From Bombardia bombarda (taxonomy: Eukaryota; Ascomycota; Sordariomycetes; Sordariales; Lasiosphaeriaceae): 64,000 bases of DNA. Location of the stretch: contig JAULSR010000001.1 of NCBI GenBank assembly GCA_030512295.1, positions 2,813,001 to 2,877,000 of the forward strand, written 5' to 3'. The first letter of the stretch is position 1; every line of letters begins with the position of its first letter. Below the pieces are notes generated by a model. That model did not search any database and was not told where the DNA came from. It saw nothing but the letters and a program-made list of their open reading frames with translations. The position numbers and the translations under genes are program-made. Of this stretch, positions 1 to 10,137 are shown in pieces.

Positions 1-97
1 ACATGATGACGGGAGCGCGGGCCACAACAGTAACAACCTGGAAGCAGCCGCCCCCGTCGAGGCTCCTTCGCAGCAGCAGCAGCACCCTACCAGCTGA
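1..97 (+). CDS. Possible C-terminal tail of an upstream gene (partial)
   Basis: Frame 2 is open from the window edge to a TGA at 95-97. It encodes about 31 residues of polar, low-complexity sequence rich in Asn, Ala, Pro and a QQQQ run, the composition often seen at fungal protein C-termini. The following bases become AT-richer and look like a 3' flank. No domain is visible, so the product cannot be named. The alternative is that this is simply the edge of non-coding sequence. Confidence 0.35.
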   Translation, partial: HDDGSAGHNSNNLEAAAPVEAPSQQQQHPTS

Positions 98-594
98 CAT
101 TGGAACCATCCACTCGCATCCACCCGCTTCCCCGCAAACGAAACATTCAGTGAAGAACACTATAGATTTACGCTTAGTTTAGCGTTTCATTAGGCACGAC
201 GCACACGACATACGACACACGACACGTTCACACACGACATGACACGAGCTGCTGCTGCCACTCTGTGTTTGTACGTGTCCAGAGCTGTCAGTGCGAGTAC
301 ACATACAGACGTAAAATAGAGTGCGCATTCGCATTCATCATCAGCAAACAAGCAACCTGCCTGGAGCTCAGGCAAGATGATAAGTATGAGTCAGCGTTTT
401 GTTGCTGTTGCCAGTAGGTCAACTGGACGGTGGCTGGCAGTCAGATAAGGTGCGTAGCAGCATCTAATTAGGCTCGCCTCGGGTAGCCCTGCTAGAACTC
501 CTTGCCCTGGCATGCTGCCCTGTCCATCCTCGCTCGCATTCCCAAGTACTTTTTCGTGTACATGTCGTAAAGCAAGCAGTTTCTATTCGTAGCC

Positions 595-619
595 GCATCG
601 CATCGCATCGCATCGCATC
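595..619. repeat. (GCATC)5 microsatellite
   Basis: Five exact tandem copies of GCATC, followed by one degenerate copy (ACATC). It lies in the gene-poor left spacer. Confidence 0.9.
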
Positions 620-1775
620 ACATCGTGTATCGTATACATGCTCTACCCCGATGAGGCACTATGTATCTTTAAATGCCGCCGGTATGCATGTGCGATACGG
701 GTACGGATGCGGTGCGAACGAAAATGCGATGATGCAAAATGATGCGGCCGACGGACCCGGCGTTAGATAACTCATAACTCTATTTCATTCGGATAGTCGG
801 ATAGTACTGGTCGGTCGGTCAGTCATGCCTACGTTGTATTCTATCGAGGCCGAAGAGGCCGAAATCTATTTCTTTGCTTTGCACAAGGGCCATACACAGG
901 CATCGTGACATCTCAGGCTCGGTCTGCAACATCAAGCCATGTCGTTGTGTGTTTACGAGACACTTACCGGGATTTACCATCGCTTACACAGCAAAGACAG
1001 TCGAGGTAAGCCATTACTTAGCATGATAAACAAGGTAGAACTAAATACCAAACCAGAAACGTACCTTGTTTGGAAGAATTGTCACTGCGCTATCGCCCGG
1101 CCCGAAACAAGGAGATAAGCGCCAGCCAAACCCCCAAACCCGCAAATCCGCGATGCTCCGGGCGGGGCCCGCGGCCGCCCAGGGCCTGTTGTTTTCTCTT
1201 AGTTTCCGCTCCGCTTCGCTTTTAACTCGCTAACTGCACTAAACCTCCCCCCATTGCTTTATTTAGCTTCGATGACAGCTGACGTCTTGAAACAACAAAC
1301 ATCGTCGTTTAGTTGTTGGATAGTTTTGTTTTTGTTCATTCTGTTGAGCCAGTCATGACTCCTCGCTGCTTTTTGGATGTCCGATTCTTCCGACACCCTC
1401 CCTGCCTCCCTGAGAGTCACTCTTTTCACATGCCCAACAGCAGGCTCTCTTTTTGGGTGCACCACGCAAAGACCCCTGACTGCAAATAGTGAATGAAATG
1501 TAGCCGAGACAACACCGAATCGCTCCGGCGGTGCCCGACTTGCATCTTTCCACAGAGGTCAAACAAACATCCTAAAAGAGAGAACCACGATGCTATTACT
1601 AATACGAGCATCGTACTTTTCACACAAGGACCAACATTCATACTGCCTAGCTAATTATCCCGTGATACGGACGACAACTAAAGTACCTTACCATACCATA
1701 CCCAACGGTATCGCCGGCCACGCCCGACCTGACAAGGATGATTGATCTGTTGGGTCCATCGGCCGCGCCTCAAAT

Positions 1776-1801
1776 CTGCTATCCGTCCGCACGGATAGCA
1801 G
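1776..1801. repeat. Perfect 11-bp inverted repeat (hairpin)
   Basis: The arms CTGCTATCCGT (1776-1786) and ACGGATAGCAG (1791-1801) are perfect reverse complements around a 4-nt loop. It could be a protein-binding palindrome or an RNA hairpin. There is no gene within 4.7 kb downstream on the + strand. Confidence 0.75.
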
Positions 1802-4800
1802 CCTGGAGCTAAACTTGACCCGACTCCCGTCTTACCGAGTGTCCATACCCAAGGTAACCTGCCAGATACTGGTAGTATACCTAACCTACCTTACCTAGGT
1901 AGATGCAGGTCTCGTATAGTGTACGGGCTGCTTATTAAGGTAATAAGTGTTGCTAATGGGACGCTGGTGACTGGACTCTGTGGTACTACTGTATCTACCC
2001 TAAGATTTCTGACATTACACCAGCACATGCATGCACTCATCGGTAGCACGAGCCACGCTTACGCGGTATTTTCTTCCAAGTCTAGCCGTTTCCGGGATCT
2101 TTGGTTCTTCTTCGCAAAAGTGCACGTTTTTGCAAACATGGCACTTCTAGGCAGCGGATGGATGGTGTGGCAGGTTCGGTAAGGTGGGTTGTATGACAAA
2201 GGAATGAGTGGATGGATGGAACCGCCTCCCCGGTTTCGGCGTCGCGAGAATTAAAATGGAGATCTAGAACCCAAGTACAGTACTTACGTAGTCTTTTTGT
2301 TTTTGTTTTGCTCGCCCGCCCACAACCCGAAAACGGAAAAAGACCCAAGGCCCACGCAGCCACGCGCTGCAGGCGCACCGACAACGAGGTAGCGTATCAC
2401 AAGGCGAGCAGCGGTAACCTCTCTTGTCGGTGTGTGTCTGTCTCGTCCAGCGCGGCTTGTTCGAGTCGTGGTGCAGTTGCTTTGTGTCTATGTGGTTGCG
2501 AGTGTGTGAGTGTGAGTGGGCGAGTCCTGTTCCTGGTGGCATTGACACACACACGCACTAGTAGGTAGTAGTGTAGTGCTAGCTAAGCCCAAGGAACGGA
2601 GCACAACACGACACGCACGTGTCTCGGGTTTAGGTCAAGTGCGAGGTGGGTAGTCATTGAAGTTTCGTCGTTTTGTTTGCATAGGTGCTGGGTAGGTTGA
2701 TAGCAACAATAACAACAACAGCTGTAGCAAACACGCTGCTCACTTCGAGATGGCGGGAAATGGGGGCTGGATGCTGCTGCCTGGCCGTAAATCGCAACCA
2801 TACGACACGCCTTGCGTACTCTGTAGGCTCTGTGGGTAGGCTGCCGAATACGGCTTCATGGGCTGGCTGCCGGGCTGAATGAACAATAGGCCGAATGTCA
2901 GGTAGGTCGGTATGCCTTAGTTCCACAGGGTAGCGCTCCGACACACAAACTCCCACGTGTCGTCAGCAGCGGTTGGACTTGGAGGGCGGGTAGGTGTGTG
3001 TGTGTGTGTGTGGTCCCCATTCTGTGGAACAAAACGGTCTGGGCCCAGCAGGCTGGTTCCAGCGGTTCAGTGGACTGGGTCTAGTGGACGACGGCCTGCC
3101 TTTGCTGTTCAGCTTTGGATGGATGTGGACGGGCCTGGATGGATGAAATGGAGGGATGGTTGTTCTGGATCCGCCATGGTACCATTTCTGTATTACTCTG
3201 TGTGTCTCTGTGTCTTTGTGTCTGCGTTGTGTCTCTCCCTCCGTGTGTGCGACATGTGAAATGAGATCCCCGGTTTTTTTGCGAATCCAGATCTGGGCCA
3301 GAACAAGCCGGGCTGGTGCCAAGACTCGCATTTCAGGGACAGCCCTGCGAAAAGCTGTGCCACATCCGAGATTTTTCCATTTCGCTCCGCTGCCATGGCG
3401 CCCCACTATATGCCAGCTTGTCCAGCCAATCGAGGGGCAGAGGTAGCCCTCCGCCGACCGAATACGTGGTCGGTGCACCCTTGAAGAACCTGCCTTGTGG
3501 CTTTTTTGTGGCTTTCGTCGGCCCCCCCGGATTGTTTGTGCACTTTCCCTGTTTAGGTCCAAGGGTCCCTTCCTAGGTCCATCCCAGCCTGCCGGCATCC
3601 ATCGCATCCGTAATTCGCATCATCCATCCGCTTGCTTCTTCCCATCTTCGCCGGTGTTTTTCCTTCTTATTATCAGTTTCTGTCACCGAGAGCGTATTTT
3701 GACCCTGCCATGGCCACTGCATGGCTTGAAGCAGTGGGTAATTAAATGCAGCAATGGGTTCTCAAGGGCAAGTAGGCGGGCGGCGTGCAGTTACCAATTG
3801 TCTCTTTGCTGGGTGCGCTCAAAATTCCTGCACTTACCAAACCAGAAAAGAATGTTCATTGGCACAAGAACTGAAGTACCTGTCGATAGTACGGAGGCCA
3901 GGCCTGCGTCTGTCCCGAACATTCTGCGGTACCGGTGCGCTCCATTACCACGCACACCGCACGGATTCTGGCATGATGGGAAAGATGGATGGCAGTTGTG
4001 GATCGCTGTTAAAACGACCCCAGACTTTCCCAGGCCGATGCGCCGCCGCCAGATCCGTGCCGCAAGATCCGCGCACCCGCGGCCCTGGCACCCAGTCCCA
4101 GACAAGTCTTACACTGCCGAAAGAGTAAATGTACCTGGACTAGCAACTACCTCCGCGTAAGATGGAGAAGTGACAGGAAAAATGGGAGATCTCGGACAGT
4201 CTCGGAGTTGATTATAATCGCGAAGGGAGTCTCCTCGGGTAGGTACGGCTTCGCACTTTCGCTCTTTTTTCGGTGGTTTGTTTCGAGTCTGATTTATGTG
4301 GGAAAAGAAAGGAAAGGACGATCGATGCATATGGCGTAGGTCCATGGTGACGGGAATTGGTTGGTGGTGGCAGTTGAGTTACACAAACGTATTTCTCCGC
4401 GGCCTTTTCAAATGCAGGAAAAGTTTTTTTCCAGGGTTTGCGAGAACGAGGGCGCTATTTCCCATGGCTGTATGCCGGGACAGCCCCCCAACTTCCATTT
4501 CTCTCGTTGCTTTTTTTTCTGTCTCTTTGGATCTTGATCGCGCTAATGCAGGACATGATGGATGCAACCCTCCTGGCAACTTTTTTGTCCTCGTTACCTA
4601 CCTAAAAAAAACTTTAAAGAAGCTGTGGCATGCGGGTGGCTCGAGCGTAGGTGTGTGGTAGCTGCCGCCCGCCGCCAGCCGGCGGTTTCCTGGTGGTCCC
4701 AGGGAGCGGTCGCTGGAAGCCAGGGTCTCCTTTACCACTCTGGGGAATTTCTTTTACCCCAACCCGTTTTTGAGGCTTGGACTGGATCAAGACGCTGGGG

Positions 4801-6554
4801 TACATTACAGCACGCACCCGCGGCCTCGACCGGTCTCGGCAGGCCCCGACAGGCCGCAATGGATCTAGAATCACGCCAAAAAGCCGCTGATATGGATTTT
4901 TTGGGGAAGCTACGAATGTCCATAGTTGAAGCACTCTGCGCACTTGTGCATTTCCATGTCGCGAATCGCGATGCAATACGTGAACCTTCGATCAACATGG
5001 GAAGCCGGTCTCTTCATCGCCCCAGCCCCATACCAAGACAGCTTCCAAGCTCCAAGCCCCAGACTTTCAAAGTTTTCTACTGTGTAGTTCTTGTGAGACG
5101 TTGCAGTGCACAGGCCATAGACATGCCTCGACCCAAGCACCAAGAGGACTTGAAAGCTACAGACACTTATGCCGCCTGGACTTGCAGCTCAGCAGCTCAG
5201 GTGAGGTTGGTCAGGTGAGCTCTCTTGGACGGACATGATGCATGCATCTATCATGCATGGTCAATATCTTGTGTGAAAAGCTCCGTCTGTCCGAAAAGAA
5301 ACAAGCAGGCCATATTATGGATAGTGATTTGTATTTTCTTCAACAGTACCTGATGCTTCTGCGCGTTTTCTTGCAATCATAGCACTTACACATTATAGCG
5401 CAAGTTCTGTAATAATGGAAGTTAATTTGTACCTATGTCCCGCATGCTGTGCAACCCAGCCTTACAGCCCATCCATGCCTCGAGCTTGCCTTACTTGCAC
5501 TAGTCCATGCAAGAGAAGAAGAAAAATGCACAGAAAAACTAGAAAAGTTTAGTAGTACAAGCCTGCAGGCTGCAGCACTATTACCAACAAATAACATGTT
5601 CGCATACCATGTACACGAGTATCGGCGCATCCGAGCCCGAGCCTCCCAGTCAGGTCGGTCGGTCGGTCGTCTGCCCGCCCGTCGCAGCTAACAACGCTGT
5701 GAAGCGCGCGGGGTTAGTTGGGCCGTGACCCGTCAAGTTCCTGCTATTAGTGAACCCTAACAGTGATGTGCGAAAACATATCCATTGATACCTCGCACTT
5801 GTTACTGATCACCTAGCATGCCCTGTTCGAAGCGAAGCGAAGGGCGTAGGCGCGCCTGTCAATCACCAACTTCATGGAAGTTTCATCCTTCTATTCATCC
5901 TTCTATTCATCCTTCCCCTTGAGCAGCAGCCCGCATCTGCGACGACACGGCGACCGCGAAAACAACCGCCGACCCTCACGGTAAATCAATCAGGTCACCG
6001 ACCATCTGTGAGACAACAAAGTTCTTCCACTGCATACCTACCTTAGTAGTGCTGCAAATTTTAAAATCCCGCCCAGGCAAGAAGAGGCAAGGTACTTTTT
6101 GGGGTTTTAATTCGCGCTGTGAAACCCTCGCCCGGATGATGCACCTACCTGACCATCCCGTCCTGTTGTGAATCCCATTGACACACGGGATGACATGACT
6201 GGTATACGTGTTGAGGGTAGGTATTGAGGTAGCGAACGGGCCGAGCGATGGATGGACGCGGCGAGGCAAGCCAAGGGAACGGAAAGAAAGGGGCGCAAGC
6301 ACAAGCAACGCCGCACCTCATGGCATTTTCATTGCACAGCATCATTGGTCGCGTGGCATCGCGGTCGTCAAGCGGCACAGCTGGGCGGCTGTTCGGCTGG
6401 CGTCTGGCGTTTGGCGGGCGCGGATCTCACGACGGTCATGAAAATTAGACATCGCGATCACAACAACTGGCAAAAGTATCTTGCTGACCTGCACATGGAC
6501 GGTATGACGGGGGCAGGTAGGTAGGCAGATGCCAGCTACTGCTTTTGTTTACGG

Positions 6555-7725
6555 TTGCACAAACGTAGTTTCTCTCCCTCTTCTCAAGAACAAATCTGCA
6601 GGTCTCTTGCCGTGCCCGTCATGCCGCAGGATCCGACATCTAGTTTGATATCAACATCAGGACCTGTACCTGTACCAGTACCAGTACCAGTACCAGTACC
6701 AGTACCAGTATCGGCACAGGCACAGGCACAGCCCCCAAGTGACTCGCACCACGAGACCCGAGATGGCGGTCAAGCGAAGCGCAAACATGATGACAAACTG
6801 CTTGCCAGCTCTCCACGAAACAAGCGGGCCAAGAATCAACATGATACTTGTAGTCATGTTGCTACGTTTTGCCACCTGCCCCCGGAACTTCACCATCTTG
6901 TCTTTGATCAGGTCGAGTTGATCGAGGACCTTGTTTGCCTCGGCCTTACGAGCCGTTACTTCTGGGCCTTTGCTCGAAAGCGCCTCCTCACATATTACTT
7001 CTTGCTCCTGGGGCGGTGGGCAGGTGAGAGCATTGCCTGCGCTGGGTGGTGTGTCGAGGTGGACGACTATCCTCCGGGTTTACTCTCGCCCGAAGAAGAG
7101 GATCGGTTTCTTTTCGAAACTACGAATCGTCTTATGAACCGCACAGGCTATATCACCTCAACCTCCCTGACCATTGCGACATAGAAGCCGATCTGGAGAC
7201 AGAGTCGCTGCGCATCTGGAATCATTGCATGGGCTAGAGCAAACGCAAGGATCCAGCATTTTTGGAAAATATGCCCAGAGATACTTGTTTCCGCGTCGAG
7301 ATTCTACCCCCAAGATCAGCCATGGATCCTTCGAAATCTCACGACAAGAGAGTTTGTCCGCGCCGAGGCTTTTGATTTGAAACCAGAATACGTCCACGGC
7401 CCCGAAATGGAGTATCTGGGCTTTGGCGAAGTCGCTCTGTCACGTATCTGCTGAACAAGCCCCATTTCTTCCGGTGCCCCCGTTATAAGATGAATACTTA
7501 TGGGGGGTATGGGCAGGACACCGCCTCGGCACTACCACGCTGGCGAGACACGAGGACGAGACGACGGATAGGACCGATGGCGACGTGTAGAGCGATGTGA
7601 CGGGCGAGGTTGAAAGGGAGATTGCTGACACTTGGCTGGATTACTACAACTGTCATCCGCGTGATTTCTCAAAGTGGTATCCGTATCGACCTGACAGGGG
7701 CTCTTTTGACAATTGGTTTCCGTAG
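6555..7725 (+). pseudogene. Decayed F-box protein gene
   Basis: The first 190 or so codons are open and contain an F-box-like block (CHLPPELHHLVFDQVEL, followed by a leucine-rich segment with YFWAFARKRL). Homologous-looking sequence then continues in other frames. A frame +2 stretch covers about 7115-7235. The original frame resumes to about 7451 with PWILRNLTTREFVRAEAF and YLGFGEVALSRIC. Another frame then carries a block ending DYYNCHPRDFSKWYPYR and stopping at 7723-7725. Breaks: a frame change near 7110-7130, a return near 7235, TGA at 7452-7454 where the family has Trp, a further frame change near 7490-7515, and TAG at 7588-7590, again probably a former Trp codon. The conserved C-terminal blocks are those of a large Sordariomycete F-box family (my recollection of the family). 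Because the blocks stay in order over 1.17 kb, I read this as one pseudogene. Introns are a less likely explanation, as no good splice sites fit. Confidence 0.75.
6665..6710 (+). repeat. Hexanucleotide repeat (NGTACC)7-8 encoding Pro-Val
   Basis: About 7.7 tandem copies of a 6-bp unit (TGTACC twice, then AGTACC) are followed at once by three copies of GGCACA. Inside the F-box pseudogene it reads as alternating Pro-Val and then Ala-Gln. It is a slippage-prone site. Confidence 0.9.
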
Positions 7726-9165
7726 GACCAGTAACAAGTTTCAATTCAGGTGATTCCGAATTCCCACATAAGACAGCGGGATATTGTTCACGTTTCGAGA
7801 GCGGCTGACTCACAACCCCCAAAACATAATCCACCTAGCCTCCCAGGTAGACCACTGCAGATAACCGTTTCTCAGCCGTTCCAACAGGCTGGAAACGAAA
7901 CCCCAATCGGGGCTTAGTATTGGTCTATGTAAGTAAGAAAGCCCCAAAACCACATGGCTGCCCGCCGTTACACAGCACTATGCATTGCATATGTGTATCG
8001 ATGATAGATACGTTACCAACCCTAGGCATATGCAAAAGGTATTGTTTTGATACGTCATTGCCTGGAGTAGGGTGAGTAAGTTGTAAGCTACATAAGTACA
8101 GTACATGATGTGCGTAAGGTAGGTAACGCAAGTAGTCGTGTGGCGCCTGCCGACCCGTATAGATAGATCTATTGGATCAATGGTTCAGGATTTAGCCATC
8201 TTAGTCAGACCGTAATCGTATTTCTTCTTTTTCCTTCAACTTTGACCTGACCGCCTCACTTCAGCCCCTTGACATCGCAATCCTTGTAGTCATTTGTTTA
8301 CGTCTCTTTTGCTTTTGACGCCTCCATGCTGTAAGGCACTTATGCGCCGTCGTGGTTAATACCTGCCTGGAATCTGTATCGGTAAAAATGCATCAAGTCG
8401 TCTGACGGCGAGCTGGTTGTTTAGAACTTTGTTCCTCTCAGACATACTACCAGTGTGGTAAAGAGGCAATAACACTTACACATGTCCACCGCCGCCTGAC
8501 CGTCTGTGTCGTGTGGTTGTTGTCACGCTACAGACAGACTTACTCACCCCTTAAAATCTCATCATCAAATCCTTAGATCGATTCTTATTCAAGAGAGAGA
8601 GATGAGACGAGAAGAGACAACTTTTTTTACGCGCCCTGACCGCATGTCAGATGAAACGAATAGACCGAGACAAGGCGGTGAGCGAGCAATATGTGTGGCA
8701 CAAGCAACCCTGGTCATGAAGTACCTAAGGTAGGTAGATAGTTTAGGCATGTGCATAATGGTAGTAGTATCGTGGAGATTCTTTTGAAGTTGAATTCGAC
8801 TGCTTCCCCATTCGATAGATATGCTGGGATGACTTAAGCTCGAGTCTGAACCGTGTTGGGACGACACTGGCGCATATGGGTCTTGCTCCCTTTGGCCATA
8901 CCTCAGAACTCTGAAGCACAGAAACCACAACAATGAACCATGGGGGTATATCTGACTTCAGTCTCTATTGACACATGGTCAAGGCTAGGACGGGGCAAGT
9001 AAAGCAAGTAACAAACACCCCCTTCCCTGTCTCCAACTCCACAATACCCACACATCCACACATACTTCAGCTTTTCATCACAAACCCTAGATATAACCAC
9101 TATTTCCCCTCACAATTTTCATCAGCCGCCAAGCACCTTCTACGGTGGATGTTCACATCCACACT
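7726..9165. other. Intergenic, no gene seen
   Basis: 1.4 kb between the F-box pseudogene and the tRNA gene. Only short chance frames are present. A TACCTAAGGTAGGTA string lies at about 8722-8737. Confidence 0.6.
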
Positions 9166-9255
9166 TCTTCCGTAGTATAGTGGTCAGTATATGAGCTTGT
9201 CACCTGTCAAGTTCGGCATCGCTCGGGACGCCGGGTTCAATTCCCGGCGGGAGAG
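9166..9255 (+). tRNA. tRNA-Asp (GTC) with a 17-nt intron
   Basis: The full cloverleaf can be built. The acceptor stem 9166-9172 pairs with 9248-9254 and the discriminator G is at 9255. The D arm is 9175-9190, with AGTGGTCA in the loop. The anticodon stem 9192-9196 pairs with 9221-9225, and the anticodon GTC is at 9199-9201. The T arm is CCGGG-TTCAATT-CCCGG at 9231-9247. The anticodon loop is interrupted after A37 (9202), giving an intron of about 9203-9219 and a mature length of 73 nt. The intron sits at the canonical nuclear tRNA position, one base 3' of the anticodon. The internal A and B boxes serve as the Pol III promoter. Confidence 0.93.
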
Positions 9256-10137
9256 ATCACAAGTGCGAGGCTTTCTTTTTGTTTCTATTTCTGTATTTCT
9301 CATACAGAATCAAGTTATTATTCTTTTGATGCTCAAGAGTACTTTATAAAGATAGGTGGGTTGAAAGATGTGCGAAATTAACAGACCGGCACGGGAACAG
9401 ATAGACATTAAGCAAGACTTACTATATTAAATAAAATAAGCACTAATCACATAGCTTTTAAGAGTCTTTTCCCATTTTATTTATTCTTTTCTATCTTATC
9501 TTTTCCTCTCTTCCTGTATCATCTCAATCTAAGCCCTGCCCAGATGGCCCAATATGCTGCCGACTGACCGACCCGACTGACCGACCCGACTGATTGACAG
9601 AATGTCGACACACACCTACATTTACCTCCAGTGGCTTCAACCGACGGACGACTCATTAGCTAACTGCCCCCCCTTGACACCACAACCCCCCCCCCCCTCC
9701 ATTCCTTCATTTGCCCACTATATACATCCCCAAGGATAGCATTCCATTTCATCCCATTACCTACTCCTAGGTATGCACGTGTGCAATTGCAATTGAGCAT
9801 TCAATTTCCCTCTCCCCTTTTTTTCCAGCCAGTCACTCATCTCCTGACCTACCCGCAGTGCACATCGTGCACTGCCCTGTGTATGCTGTAACTCCTGTGT
9901 TGTAGCTCGCATGTCCTTAAACCACATCGATGTATGCATGTACATGTGTGCAATATGCTGGGGCTGGTCCTTCTTCAATAGGACGTGAGCGTAGTTCAAC
10001 CACTATCCAGGCGAAAGTTTTGAACCGCCCACAGTATTTCGAACAGTGCAGGTGCCGAGTAGAATAGTGCATCCGCGTATGATGTATCTCTGGTGTAGAT
10101 GGGCGATTGCGCAACTGCAATGTTGTGACACAACAAG
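9256..10137. other. Intergenic / 3' flank of the RasGAP gene
   Basis: AT-rich sequence with T- and C-homopolymers (a C run near 9688-9697) and a 13-bp tandem repeat (9560-9598). It probably contains the 3' UTR of the minus-strand RasGAP gene. No further gene is seen. Confidence 0.6.
9560..9598. repeat. 13-bp tandem repeat x3
   Basis: Three copies of CCGACTGACCGAC, the last one degenerate, lie in the spacer between the tRNA and the RasGAP gene. Confidence 0.85.

Larger units (their letters stand above)
98..6554. other. Long gene-poor spacer
   Basis: About 6.4 kb with no reading frame that shows protein-like composition or a plausible exon-intron structure. It holds simple repeats (GCATC near 595, GT runs near 2995-3010, GGTC runs near 825 and 5655, a 12-bp TTCTATTCATCC repeat near 5886-5914), several TACCTAGGTA-type strings (about 1880-1905, 6513-6525) and one perfect hairpin (1776-1801). 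Open frames of about 220 codons at 3495-4160 and 4562-5218 are rich in Cys, Trp, Arg and His and look like chance. The spacer could be a large upstream regulatory region or carry non-coding RNA, but nothing here proves that. Confidence 0.5.

Noticed and set aside
2963..3607. 214-codon minus-strand frame in the left spacer
   Set aside because: Rich in Arg, Trp, His and Gly from GC- and GT-rich simple sequence, with no domain-like pattern or splice context.
3495..5218. Plus-strand frames of about 220 codons (3495-4160 and 4562-5218)
   Set aside because: Composition (Cys, Trp, Arg, Pro excess) matches random translation of this spacer, and no leader or conserved-looking block is visible.
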